DNA of 64,000 bases from Flavobacterium sp. KJJ (GCF_000708595.2 NZ_JARP01000002.1:186001-250000); one strand, 5' to 3'. Counted from the first letter of the stretch, positions 8,577-16,979 are shown. A program made the numbers and translations. Notes: generated by a model from the letters alone, not told the origin.

Positions 8577-9143
8577 TTATTTTTTAGCCTCTTCTTTAGG
8601 AGCATCTGTTTTTGGAGTTGCTTTGTATTTTTCATTCAAAGCTTTAATCAAATCTTTTGTAATATCAAACTTATCCTCTGCATACAAAATAGTTGCAGCA
8701 TCTCCTGTTCCGTAAATATAAGAGTAACCGTTTTTCTTTCCGTAGTCTTTAATGAATTTTTTAACTCCACTTATCAAAGAATCTCTTTCTACACCAATTT
8801 CTTGTTGCAATTGTTGAGACAAAGCTTGTTGAGCATAACCCAACTGCTGCTCTCTTTTTTGCAGTTCCGCACCTCTTTGTTGTGCCCAAGCCTGACCATT
8901 AGCTTGTGCTTGACTTTGAAAATTAGCAGCGTCTTGTTTAAAACGAGTAATTTCGGCTTGTAATTGTCTTCCCTTTTCTTCTGCTTGAGCTTTGTATTTA
9001 GCTTCAAGATCTTTTGATTCAGTGTACTCATTCATCAAAACTGAAGTATCTACGTAAGCTGTTTTTACTTCCTTAACTTCCGTTGCCTTATTACACGAAA
9101 CAACTAAAATTGAAAGTGCGATAATTACTAATGCTTTTTTCAT
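8577..9143 (-). CDS. OmpH/Skp-family periplasmic chaperone, lipoprotein form
   Basis: 188 residues. It begins with a lipoprotein signal whose lipobox is VVSC (Cys17). The body from residue 30 is the OmpH/Skp architecture: a short strand (TAYVDTSVLMNEY), a long Gln/Glu/Lys-rich coiled coil (45-120), and a closing segment (YGKKNGYSYIYGTGDAATILYAEDKFDITKDLI). Skp proteins hold unfolded outer-membrane proteins in the periplasm. Lipidation would tether this one to a membrane, a variant common in Bacteroidota. A -7-like element lies upstream at 9179-9186. Confidence 0.88.
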   Translation of the reverse strand: MKKALVIIALSILVVSCNKATEVKEVKTAYVDTSVLMNEYTESKDLEAKYKAQAEEKGRQLQAEITRFKQDAANFQSQAQANGQAWAQQRGAELQKREQQLGYAQQALSQQLQQEIGVERDSLISGVKKFIKDYGKKNGYSYIYGTGDAATILYAEDKFDITKDLIKALNEKYKATPKTDAPKEEAKK

Positions 9144-9178
9144 TTTCTAAATTTCTAATTTTTTTTAAGTATTGAAGA

Positions 9179-9186
9179 CAAAAATA
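9179..9186 (-). promoter_or_regulatory. -7 promoter element of the OmpH-like gene
   Basis: CAAAAATA on the plus strand reads TATTTTTG on the minus strand, 36 bases before the ATG at 9143. No clear -33. The rest of the 9144-9378 gap shows nothing else I can name. Confidence 0.4.
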
Positions 9187-9378
9187 TAAAAAAATAAATA
9201 GCATTGACATAAAGTTTAAAAAATGCTAGAATTTTATGATATTGTTTTTATTTATGGAAAGAAAAATGTCAATAATTCAACACTATTAAAACTGGCTTTA
9301 ATAGCTTTTACTAGAAACAACTTCTCAAAAAAGCCATATTTCCACCTCAATCAAGGCAAAAAAACAGCTTAAATACGC

Positions 9379-10239
9379 TTAAATTACGTTTTGCTTGTTT
9401 TTTAAGATGTAAATATGCGATGAATACTCTTTTGTACTGCTCGCCTTCAAATTTGACTTTAAGCCGACGAAAAATGCGCTGACGAAATTCATTTTTCCGG
9501 TTTTGTATTTTTCAGATAACAAACTCACATAAAAAGAATCAAATTTCATTGGAAGTACTTTTTCTAACTTCATGTCTACTTTTTCAAAAAGAGATTGAAT
9601 GGCTTTTTTTGAGAAATGCCAAAAGTGAATCGGCACGTCAAAAGCTGCCCAAAATTCTTTATAATGTTTTGCGTCGTACGATTTAAAATTTGGAACCGCA
9701 ACAATTAATGTTCCAGTTGGTTTTAATAGTCGTTTCAATTCCTGAATTTGAAGTTCTAAATTTGGAACGTGTTCTAAAACATGCCACATTGTAATCACGT
9801 CAAAAGAATTACTTTCAAGATCGCTAATTTCATTTACAAAAGAAATTCCTTTTTGAATTGCAATATTTTTTGCTCTCTCACTTGGTTCTACCCCAACAGT
9901 TACCCAACCGTCATTTTTCGCTGTTAATAAAAAATCTCCAGTTCCGGCACCAATGTCTAAAATTCTACCTTTGCGAGATTGTTCTTTATTGATCAAATTT
10001 AGTTTATTCTTTAAGGCAATATTTTTTACAAAATGATATGCTTTTTCAAATAGTGAACGTTTATTATCTGTATGCGAAATATAATCTTCGCTTTCATAAT
10101 ATTTTCCTAGATTTTCTAAATTAGGTTGTGGCGATGTAATCAGCATGTCTAAATTTTCGTCATGATACAATTCGAAAATTTCTTTAGAAACAGAATGGTC
10201 TTTTACAGTAAGAAAATGTTTTTTGTTTAAAACGTCCAT
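9379..10239 (-). CDS. Class I SAM-dependent methyltransferase
   Basis: From the ATG at 10239 the protein has 286 residues. The SAM-binding motif I is ILDIGAGTGDFL, and the post-motif block VITMWHVLEHVPNLELQIQELKRLLKPTG is typical of the Methyltransf_11/23 group acting on small molecules or glycans. An ATG at 10311 would add 24 residues that cross a strong hairpin (10279-10306) and are unlike the family, so 10239 is preferred. It sits downstream of the GNAT gene and mnmG on the same strand. The substrate is unknown. Confidence 0.82.
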   Translation of the reverse strand: MDVLNKKHFLTVKDHSVSKEIFELYHDENLDMLITSPQPNLENLGKYYESEDYISHTDNKRSLFEKAYHFVKNIALKNKLNLINKEQSRKGRILDIGAGTGDFLLTAKNDGWVTVGVEPSERAKNIAIQKGISFVNEISDLESNSFDVITMWHVLEHVPNLELQIQELKRLLKPTGTLIVAVPNFKSYDAKHYKEFWAAFDVPIHFWHFSKKAIQSLFEKVDMKLEKVLPMKFDSFYVSLLSEKYKTGKMNFVSAFFVGLKSNLKASSTKEYSSHIYILKNKQNVI

Positions 10240-10278
10240 TTTTAATTTTAAGTGTTTTTGGTTTAATTTTATAGCAAA

Positions 10279-10306
10279 CCCTAAAATAGAAAAATTTATT
10301 TTAGGG
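10279..10306 (-). terminator. Hairpin between GNAT and methyltransferase genes
   Basis: Perfect 10-bp arms 10279-10288 and 10297-10306 (CCCTAAAATA / TATTTTAGGG) with an 8-nt loop. The minus-strand tail is only moderately T-rich, so it may be a weak terminator. Confidence 0.5.
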
Positions 10307-10323
10307 CTCATTTTTATATTTAT

Positions 10324-10788
10324 TCAGCGTCTCCAATTTATTTTTACAGCCGACATTTTTTCGTTTTCAATTCTTATTTCTGTCAAAACAGTAAAACCAT
10401 TTTTTAGATAAAACGGCATAGGAGATTTATAAAATTCATTATTTTGTTTTACTTCATTTTCATGATCAATAACCCAACCATTCAAATTAGTATTTTTATT
10501 TTTTATTTCATTAATCAAAAGTGAACCATTCCCTTTGCCTTGAATTTTGCTATTCAAAATTATAGCAAACCCATCTTCATCCTCTCTCAAAAAAGTAAAT
10601 GTCCAACCTATAATTTTATTTGAATCGTTAAAAAGCAAATAATGTTTTGTGCTTGAAATTCCATTTAAATACAATTCAAAATCTTCACTTGTCTTCAAAT
10701 GTAATCTTGCGGGATATTCGTCATTCCAAAGTTGTCGTAAAACTTCTTTTTCTTCTTTAGATAAAATTTCCTTTTCAACAATTTTCAT
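10324..10788 (-). CDS. GNAT-family acetyltransferase-like protein
   Basis: 154 residues from the ATG at 10788. The middle (YLLFNDSNKIIGWTFTFLRED, then ILNSKIQGKGNGSLLINEI) matches the GNAT fold, the second stretch being the acetyl-CoA-binding Q/RxxGxG/A loop (QGKGNG). A final YLKNGFTVLTEIRI block is also typical. A TTG at 10830 could add 14 residues, but that extension would be encoded across a parS palindrome (10799-10812) and is less likely. The substrate is unknown. Confidence 0.75.
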   Translation of the reverse strand: MKIVEKEILSKEEKEVLRQLWNDEYPARLHLKTSEDFELYLNGISSTKHYLLFNDSNKIIGWTFTFLREDEDGFAIILNSKIQGKGNGSLLINEIKNKNTNLNGWVIDHENEVKQNNEFYKSPMPFYLKNGFTVLTEIRIENEKMSAVKINWRR

Positions 10789-10798
10789 ATGATGAATA

Positions 10799-10812
10799 GT
10801 TTCACGTGGAAC
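10799..10812. other. parS site 1 (ParB-binding palindrome)
   Basis: GTTTCACGTGGAAC, a near-perfect 14-bp dyad matching the widely conserved ParB target (TGTTNCACGTGNAACA). It lies 11 bases upstream of the GNAT start codon and about 2.1 kb from the main cluster beyond mnmG. Confidence 0.75.
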
Positions 10813-10823
10813 AATTTGAATTT

Positions 10824-10933
10824 GTTTCAAGTTTCAGGTTCAAGTTTCAGGTTTCAGGTTTCAGGTTTCACTATACTTAATATCAGATTAAAGTTTTAGA
10901 TTCCAACAAACTTGAAACTTGAAACTTGAAACC
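10824..10933. repeat. GTTTCA-heptamer array forming an inverted repeat after mnmG
   Basis: Six near-perfect tandem copies of GTTTCAG/GTTTCAA plus a truncated unit run from 10824 to 10870. The reverse-oriented unit TTGAAAC occurs three times at 10911-10933. The arms could pair into a long hairpin immediately after the mnmG stop (10941) and may end its transcript. The same heptamer recurs at 12896-12940, 13121-13168 and 24384-24446. Confidence 0.75.
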
Positions 10934-10940
10934 AAAAAAC

Positions 10941-12812
10941 CTATCTCCCCATATAAATCAACAAAATTGAAATATCACTTGGTGACACTCCGCTGATTCT
11001 TGAAGCTTGAGAAATTGTTACAGGACGAATCTTGCTTAATTTTTGTTTTGCTTCAATCGACATTGATTTTATTTTACTGTAATCGAAATTCTCCGGAATT
11101 TTCACTTCTTCTAAACGAGTTAGTTTATCAGCGTTATTTCTTTCCTTTTCGATATATCCAGAATATTTAACCTGAATTTCGGCTTGCTCTAAAATTTCCT
11201 GATCAACATCGTTAGCTTCTATATATTCTTTTACTTTCTCAAATTTCATCATATCCTCTAAATCGATTTGAGGACGTGAGAAAACTTTAAACATTTTATC
11301 ACCTTGCGTAATCGGAGCTGTTTCTTTTGATTCCAAAATCGGATTCGTTTCTGCAACACTTACACTTGTTTCTTTAAAGAAAGCAACCATCTTTTCAGAT
11401 TCATTTAATTTCTTTTCCATTCTACGTAAACGTTTCTCAGAAGCAAGACCAATTTCATACGACATTGGTGTTAATCTGAAATCAGCATTATCTTGACGCA
11501 ACAATGTTCTGTATTCTGCTCTCGACGTAAACATACGATACGGTTCTTCCGTACCTTTCGTAATCAAGTCGTCAATCAAAACTCCAATGTATGCTTCATC
11601 ACGTTTTAGAATTAAAGGTGCTTTTTCATGCACTTTTAAGTGCGCATTAATTCCGGCCATCAATCCTTGCGAAGCTGCTTCTTCATATCCAGTCGTTCCA
11701 TTAATTTGTCCGGCGAAATACAAACCTTCAACCAACTTCGTCTCCAAAGTGTGTTTCAATTGTGTTGGCGGGAAATAATCATATTCGATTGCATATCCAG
11801 GACGAAAGAATTTCACTTTCTCAAATCCAGCAACAGAACTTAAAGCTTTGAATTGAATATCTTCCGGCAACGAAGTTGAAAATCCGTTTACGTAAACTTC
11901 ACAAGTATTCCATCCTTCCGGTTCTACAAATAATTGGTGACGCTCTTTATCTGCAAAACGATTAATCTTATCTTCAATCGAAGGACAATATCTTGGTCCA
12001 AGACTTTTGATTCTTCCGTTGAACATTGGCGAACGATCAAAACCCTCTCTCAAAATATCATGAACTTGCAATGAAGTATATGTCATGTGACAAGATCTTT
12101 GATGCGTTAACGGAACGGTTAAATCAGAATAAGAAAATTTATCCGGTTTTGCATCACCTTTTTCTTCGTTCATTTTTGAATAATCCAAAGAACGTCCATC
12201 AACTCTTGGCGGTGTTCCCGTTTTCATTCGTCCCGCTTCAAAACCTGCTTTCACTAAATCTTCTGTAATTCCAGTTGCAGCGCTTTCGCCTGCCCTTCCT
12301 CCTCCAAATTGTTTTTCTCCAATATGAATCAAACCATTTAAAAAAGTTCCGTTTGTCAACACAACAGATTTAGATCGAATCTCCACTCCCAAAGATGTTC
12401 TGATTCCTTTTATTTTTCCATTTTCAATAATCAATCCCTTTACCATTTCTTGGTAGAAATCCAAATTAGGAGTTCCCTCCAGCATCATTCTCCATTCTTC
12501 AGCGAAACGCATTCTGTCACTTTGAACTCTTGGCGACCACATTGCAGGTCCTTTTGATTTGTTCAGCATTTTGAATTGAATTGCAGTTCTGTCTGAAACA
12601 ATTCCAGAGTATCCTCCAAGCGCATCAATCTCACGCACAATTTGTCCTTTCGCAATTCCACCCATTGCTGGGTTGCAAGACATCTGTGCAATGTTTTGCA
12701 GGCTCATGGTAACCAATAAGGTTTTTGAACCTAAATTCGCAGCAGCTGCCGCGGCTTCAGATCCAGCATGACCTGCACCAACTACAATAACATCGTATTC
12801 TTCTAAAAACAT
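10941..12812 (-). CDS. mnmG: tRNA uridine-5-carboxymethylaminomethyl modification enzyme MnmG (GidA)
   Basis: With MnmE, this FAD enzyme adds the (carboxymethyl)aminomethyl group to the wobble uridine of several tRNAs. It has the N-terminal dinucleotide-binding motif VGAGHAGSEAA (11-21), the family signature NPAMGGIAKGQIVREIDALGG, a second block FAGQINGTTGYEEAASQGLMAGINA, and the C-terminal GidA helical domain ending in SGVSPSDISILLIYMGR. The 623 residues are full length. In many bacteria gidA lies near the origin and par genes. Here parS sites flank it on both sides. Confidence 0.97.
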   Translation of the reverse strand: MFLEEYDVIVVGAGHAGSEAAAAAANLGSKTLLVTMSLQNIAQMSCNPAMGGIAKGQIVREIDALGGYSGIVSDRTAIQFKMLNKSKGPAMWSPRVQSDRMRFAEEWRMMLEGTPNLDFYQEMVKGLIIENGKIKGIRTSLGVEIRSKSVVLTNGTFLNGLIHIGEKQFGGGRAGESAATGITEDLVKAGFEAGRMKTGTPPRVDGRSLDYSKMNEEKGDAKPDKFSYSDLTVPLTHQRSCHMTYTSLQVHDILREGFDRSPMFNGRIKSLGPRYCPSIEDKINRFADKERHQLFVEPEGWNTCEVYVNGFSTSLPEDIQFKALSSVAGFEKVKFFRPGYAIEYDYFPPTQLKHTLETKLVEGLYFAGQINGTTGYEEAASQGLMAGINAHLKVHEKAPLILKRDEAYIGVLIDDLITKGTEEPYRMFTSRAEYRTLLRQDNADFRLTPMSYEIGLASEKRLRRMEKKLNESEKMVAFFKETSVSVAETNPILESKETAPITQGDKMFKVFSRPQIDLEDMMKFEKVKEYIEANDVDQEILEQAEIQVKYSGYIEKERNNADKLTRLEEVKIPENFDYSKIKSMSIEAKQKLSKIRPVTISQASRISGVSPSDISILLIYMGR

Positions 12813-12874
12813 TTTGTTTTATTATTCTCTGCAAACCGTTTAAGGCGGTCTTCAGAATTAACTTAATTTTTTTT

Positions 12875-12888
12875 GTTCCACGTGGAAC
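12875..12888. other. parS site 2
   Basis: GTTCCACGTGGAAC, a perfect 14-bp palindrome of the ParB-target type, 62 bases upstream of the mnmG start. Confidence 0.82.
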
Positions 12889-12895
12889 GATCAGA

Positions 12896-12940
12896 GTTTC
12901 ATGTTTCGAGTTTCATGTTTCAAGTTTCAAGTTCATGTTC
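12896..12940 (+). repeat. Rightward GTTTCA-heptamer array
   Basis: Units GTTTCAT, GTTTCGA, GTTTCAT, GTTTCAA, GTTTCAA then two shortened units. Each unit equals the half-site of the neighbouring parS palindromes plus one base. Confidence 0.7.
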
Positions 12941-12953
12941 CTGCTTTATTAAA

Positions 12954-12967
12954 GTTCCACGTGGAAC
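12954..12967. other. parS site 3
   Basis: GTTCCACGTGGAAC, a perfect palindrome identical to site 2 and 79 bases from it. Confidence 0.82.
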
Positions 12968-13012
12968 ATTTCTTTAAACATTATAAACTTCAGCTTTACT
13001 TAAACTTGAAAC

Positions 13013-13026
13013 GTTTCACGTGGAAC
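13013..13026. other. parS site 4
   Basis: GTTTCACGTGGAAC, 59 bases from site 3; one mismatched dyad position, within the known tolerance of ParB targets. Confidence 0.8.
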
Positions 13027-13088
13027 ATTCAAAGCTTAAGTTTAAAATATGCTTCACTTAAAACATTAAACTCTTTTGTTGAAAAAAC

Positions 13089-13102
13089 GTTTCACGTGGA
13101 AC
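13089..13102. other. parS site 5
   Basis: GTTTCACGTGGAAC, 76 bases from site 4. Confidence 0.8.
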
Positions 13103-13120
13103 ATTTAATTTATTAAAACA

Positions 13121-13168
13121 TGAAACTTTAAATTTGAAACCTGAAACTTGACCTTTAAACTTGAAACA
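13121..13168 (-). repeat. Leftward GTTTCA-heptamer array
   Basis: Units of TGAAACT/TGAAACC/TTGAAAC on the plus strand, the reverse complement of the array at 12896-12940. The two arrays face each other across parS sites 3 to 5. Confidence 0.65.
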
Positions 13169-13173
13169 TAATT

Positions 13174-13593
13174 CTACTGTTCCACGTGAAACATAGCGAT
13201 TTTTTCATCTTCTTTCGAACGCATTAATTCAGCATCCTTGTCTGATTTGTCTTTATATCCACAGTAGTGTAATACACCATGAGCCAACACGCGCTTTAAT
13301 TCTTCTTCAAAAGAAACATTAAAATCTTTAGCGTTGTCCTTTACTCTTTCTACAGAAACAAATATATCTCCGTTGAGTTCATTTCCCACTGTGTAATCAA
13401 AACTGATAATATCAGTTAAAGTATCGTGGTTTAAATATTCTACATTGATTTTATGAAGATACTCGTCATCACAAAATATGTAATTTATCTCGCCTTCGTT
13501 TTTATTTTCAGAAACAATCACAGCACTTAACCAATCAGAAAATGCTTGTTCGTTATCTAAAGTAAAATCGGTTTCGTAATTAAAATTGATCAT
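13174..13593 (-). CDS. ybeY: Endoribonuclease YbeY (16S rRNA maturation factor)
   Basis: 139 residues. YbeY is a zinc RNase needed for 16S rRNA 3' processing and ribosome quality control. The signature is HGVLHYCGYKDK (105-116): His105 and His109 are present but the usual third His ligand is Asp115, a substitution I associate with Bacteroidota. The last six residues, MFHVEQ, are encoded by a parS palindrome (13179-13192). The start ATG overlaps the stop of the upstream 1129-residue gene by four bases (ATGA), so the two are probably cotranslated. Confidence 0.93.
   Translation of the reverse strand: MINFNYETDFTLDNEQAFSDWLSAVIVSENKNEGEINYIFCDDEYLHKINVEYLNHDTLTDIISFDYTVGNELNGDIFVSVERVKDNAKDFNVSFEEELKRVLAHGVLHYCGYKDKSDKDAELMRSKEDEKIAMFHVEQ
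13179..13192. other. parS site 6, inside the ybeY coding end
   Basis: GTTCCACGTGAAAC, 90 bases from site 5. It encodes the C-terminal FHVE of YbeY, so the site is read as protein as well as presumably bound by ParB. Confidence 0.78.
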
Positions 13594-16500
13594 TTTGTAT
13601 TAAAATATTCTTGAACCTTTTGATTAAAATTCGAGCGCAAAGGTAGTGATTGTCTGTTTAATATCTCAACACTGTTTAAATATTCCAATAATGAGTTTGG
13701 TAATGCATTGGAGCGATTAGAAAATTCTGTCTTATTCGTTTCAGATTGACGCTTTGTATCCTGACCTTGTTGTTGAACAGCATTGTTTAATTTTAATAAT
13801 TCCTGCTGAATATTTAAAATTCTTTGAAGGTTTTCATTTTTAAAACCTTTGTTTAAAAGTTGTTTTTCTGATTGCTTCATTTGATCAATAACAGATTTTC
13901 CTTGAGAATCTAATCCCTTCTTCGCTAATTCTTTTTGCAAAGCTTCACGAAGCTTTACTTGTTCTTTGTATATTTCCATTATAGCTTCTGCATCACCTTC
14001 TCCATCATTTCCATCTTTACCATTGCTGCCTTTTCCTTCATTTCCTTTTCCACCATTCTTACTTCCTTGTCCATCTTTTCCTTGTCCGTCTTTTCCTTGT
14101 CCATCTTTTCCTTGCCCTTGTTTCCCTTCACCACTTTGTTGTCCTTGTTGACCTTCACCGGGTTTGTTTCCTTCTTTCATTCCTTGCTTCATTTTGTCTC
14201 CAAGCCCTTTTTGTTTTTGAATGATATCTGGCAACTGCATTCCTTGTCCGTCTCCTGGTTTAGGTTTTCCAGAACCTGGTTTTGACATAGACATTTGCAT
14301 GTTGTTTAATAAATCACTCAAAAAATCAGCTAACTTATTTGCAGATGAAGTTGCATATTGCTGGTGCGAAACTCCTTTTGGAACTTGAACATCGGTTAAA
14401 GTTTCAATAGCCTTATCAATATTGTACTGTACATTTCCAATTTCTTTAGTTACATCTTCAGCCACTTTAGGATTACGAAGAGAGAGTGCAAACAAACTGT
14501 CGTCTACATATCGAAACTGTTGTTTTAAATTCTGCTGAATTTTTATGTTCTTCGTATAGGCAGAAGAACCTAATTTCATCGATTTAAATTGTTTCATCAC
14601 GTCTTCCTGCGATAAAGAATATGCTAAAAGATTATCTAGAATCTGACGTAACATTGCAACATCTTCTTCTAATTGTTCCTGCTCGCCACCTTCCATACTT
14701 TGATCCATTTGCTGTGCCATGCTTTTCATTTTCTTAGAAGCACTTTTTTGTTTTGGCTTTGCCGAAGCATTGTTTTTTTTGCCTAATTCTTCTGAAGCTT
14801 TTTGCAAATCATTCTGTACATCTTTTTCTTTTGAAGCATCCGAAGGAAGGTCTAAAGGAGATTTTAAAGTTTTATTTTCGTCTTTTAAGTCTTTTAAATC
14901 TTCCTGGATTTTATCGAATTCTTTATTAATTTCATCTTGCTTTTCTTTTGTATTCTCTTTTTCTTTATCTGAAAGCTGTTCTTGTTTCTCAGAAAGTTTA
15001 TCTAATTTTTCAGCAACTTGTTCTGCTTTCTTAGACACATAAAAACGTTTGGTCAGTTCAACCAATTGTTCCAAATTACGAGATTGGTTTTTACTGATTT
15101 GTTTGAACTTTTCCATTTTATCAAACAGTTCTTCGCTGTTTAATTTATCATTTAAGTTCTTCAATTCATCTAAAAGTTTTTGATTTTTCTCTAAATCTTT
15201 CTCGGCATTATCTAAACGTTTTTGCAAATCATCTGCCGTTTTATCTTTTTTATCGTCTTTGAATTTGTCTAAATTCTTATTCATTTTCTCAGAAAACTGT
15301 TTCATTAATTCGTCTTGCTGTTTCTGGCGCTTGATAAAATCATTAATCTTTTGCTGATCTTTAAATTCTAAATTGTCTTTTTCTTTTCCAGTATTCTGAA
15401 TCTTATCCATCTCAGAAAATTGCTTTTCCTGATTCTTTAAAGATTTAGATAAGCTATTAATATTTTGATTTTGCTGTTGCAGTTCTAAATCATGAACTTC
15501 ATCAGTAGTAGAAACTCTATCTGAAAAAACAGATGACTTTGTACTCTTAAAACCGTGTGGTGCATCGTTATCAAAAACTTCAAAATAGTATTCATATGAT
15601 ACTCCTTCTTCAACTGGCAAATTACTTGGGAAAGAAAAAACGAACTGATCAAAGACTGCTTGCTTTACCGGAATGGTTCCACGCTTGGCAGTGTTTGGTT
15701 TGTTATGTTCATAATATACCACTTGCAATTTTGACAATCCATAATCATCTCCCAATCTGCCCAAAACATAATTTTTATCCAGCTTTAAACTGTCTGGAGC
15801 AGTACTCACATTGATAGTTGGATGCTGATCTTTAATCACTGACAGCTGATAATTAAGCTTTTCGTAGTTTTTAACCTTATTGTTAGATGTAAGAATTTGA
15901 TATTCTGTATTTTGACTGATACTTTTAGCTAATTTAAATTCATTTTCAGCCTTATTGAACTTAAAAGTTGCTTTATCCTCTTTCCATACTATTTCCTGAG
16001 TAGATTGTGTATTCATTTTCCAGGTAACTAAAGTTCCTTCAGGCACAATTGCATTTCCAGTTCCTTGAATGATTTCTGATTTTTTCTTTAGATAAGATGG
16101 AAAATTCAACACCATTTCAAAGTTGGCAATTGAGGGAACCGTGATTACTTTCAACTCATATTCCGCAGATGAAACTGAATTTCCTTCAAAATAAAACTCA
16201 ATATTTTCAACTGGCTTTTCAATCTTGAATTCAAACTTTCCTGGCTGAGATGATTCCATAAAATAACTTTCATCACCAATATGAATCATTACATTTTCAG
16301 GAACTACATTTCCAACTGATTCCATTTTGATAATGAAATCTTTGTTTTGTTCTGTTTGCAAATTAGAATTTAAAACCACAAATTTGAAAGGAGCCGGAGG
16401 CAAAAATGTAGCATTGAAATGCACTACTCTATTTAAACTTTGAGAAATAATATTACTGTTTCCTGAAATGTAAAACACCGCAAAAAGCAAAATTGGAATA

Positions 16501-16979
16501 ATTGCTAATGGCAAATATTTCTTGTTTGATTTAAAATTGACAGCATTTCCAAACGGAATTGGCTGCAATGAATTTGCTTTTTGTTCTATTGAAGCCAACA
16601 TTAATTCTGAGCTTTCGGCAGAATTTTCAGAAGCTGAAAGCTGCAAAAAGTTAGTTAGTTTATCTCTTACTTCTGTAAAATGATTTCCGATAATTTTAGA
16701 AGCCTGATTATAATCAATTCCTTTTTGAAGTTTGAACAACTTGAAAATTGGAAACAAAATAAATCGAAATAAAAGAAAAACTTCTACTCCTATAAAAAGC
16801 CAAAATAACAATGTTCTTCCTGTTGGTTTTAGCCAAAGGAAATACTCAATAAAAAGCGTGAACAAAAAATACAATAACCCAAAACCGGTAAAAAGAAGTA
16901 TTCCTTTTATCAATTCATTCGTGTAATATTTTTTAATAAAAGCCTCTAACTTTAAATATATAGCAGATGTTGTTTTCAA
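13590..16979 (-). CDS. Large membrane-anchored coiled-coil protein (DUF4175-like)
   Basis: 1129 residues. Membrane segments lie at about 24-46, 56-78 and 155-172. An extracytoplasmic beta-rich region follows (about 190-480), then a very long Lys/Glu/Gln-rich coiled coil (490-730), a Gly/Gln/Lys low-complexity stretch with GKDGQ repeats (about 954-972) and a final helical region. The architecture matches flavobacterial proteins annotated DUF4175; function unknown. The start is a TTG at 16979, reading into YLKLEAFIKKYYTNELIKG as in relatives; no ATG fits. The stop overlaps ybeY by four bases. A structural envelope role is a guess. Confidence 0.82.
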   Translation of the reverse strand: MKTTSAIYLKLEAFIKKYYTNELIKGILLFTGFGLLYFLFTLFIEYFLWLKPTGRTLLFWLFIGVEVFLLFRFILFPIFKLFKLQKGIDYNQASKIIGNHFTEVRDKLTNFLQLSASENSAESSELMLASIEQKANSLQPIPFGNAVNFKSNKKYLPLAIIPILLFAVFYISGNSNIISQSLNRVVHFNATFLPPAPFKFVVLNSNLQTEQNKDFIIKMESVGNVVPENVMIHIGDESYFMESSQPGKFEFKIEKPVENIEFYFEGNSVSSAEYELKVITVPSIANFEMVLNFPSYLKKKSEIIQGTGNAIVPEGTLVTWKMNTQSTQEIVWKEDKATFKFNKAENEFKLAKSISQNTEYQILTSNNKVKNYEKLNYQLSVIKDQHPTINVSTAPDSLKLDKNYVLGRLGDDYGLSKLQVVYYEHNKPNTAKRGTIPVKQAVFDQFVFSFPSNLPVEEGVSYEYYFEVFDNDAPHGFKSTKSSVFSDRVSTTDEVHDLELQQQNQNINSLSKSLKNQEKQFSEMDKIQNTGKEKDNLEFKDQQKINDFIKRQKQQDELMKQFSEKMNKNLDKFKDDKKDKTADDLQKRLDNAEKDLEKNQKLLDELKNLNDKLNSEELFDKMEKFKQISKNQSRNLEQLVELTKRFYVSKKAEQVAEKLDKLSEKQEQLSDKEKENTKEKQDEINKEFDKIQEDLKDLKDENKTLKSPLDLPSDASKEKDVQNDLQKASEELGKKNNASAKPKQKSASKKMKSMAQQMDQSMEGGEQEQLEEDVAMLRQILDNLLAYSLSQEDVMKQFKSMKLGSSAYTKNIKIQQNLKQQFRYVDDSLFALSLRNPKVAEDVTKEIGNVQYNIDKAIETLTDVQVPKGVSHQQYATSSANKLADFLSDLLNNMQMSMSKPGSGKPKPGDGQGMQLPDIIQKQKGLGDKMKQGMKEGNKPGEGQQGQQSGEGKQGQGKDGQGKDGQGKDGQGSKNGGKGNEGKGSNGKDGNDGEGDAEAIMEIYKEQVKLREALQKELAKKGLDSQGKSVIDQMKQSEKQLLNKGFKNENLQRILNIQQELLKLNNAVQQQGQDTKRQSETNKTEFSNRSNALPNSLLEYLNSVEILNRQSLPLRSNFNQKVQEYFNTK
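14065..14120. repeat. 15-bp in-frame tandem repeat (GKDGQ)
   Basis: Unit CCTTGTCCATCTTTT repeats three times with one substitution, then a degenerate copy. Each unit is five codons, so copy-number change would keep the reading frame of the large coiled-coil protein. Confidence 0.8.

Larger units (their letters stand above)
12813..13173. other. Compound parS/heptamer intergenic region
   Basis: This 361-base gene-free region between mnmG and ybeY holds four complete parS palindromes; a fifth lies in the end of ybeY. A GTTTCA heptamer array points rightward at 12896-12940 and a reverse-oriented array lies at 13121-13168. I see no promoter or coding capacity: the one open frame here only translates the repeats. 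Confidence 0.7.

Noticed and set aside
12901..13116. 71-residue plus-strand frame in the mnmG-ybeY gap
   Set aside because: It only translates the heptamer array and parS palindromes (repeated FHVEH/FHVEHL), with no promoter or family.
14065..14120. Possible CRISPR-like repeats
   Set aside because: Units are 15 bp, directly adjacent without spacers and inside a reading frame.
13966..14285. Pro/Ser/Phe-rich plus-strand frames opposite the large coiled-coil gene
   Set aside because: They are antisense readings of its GKDGQ repeats and Lys/Glu-rich coding sequence.
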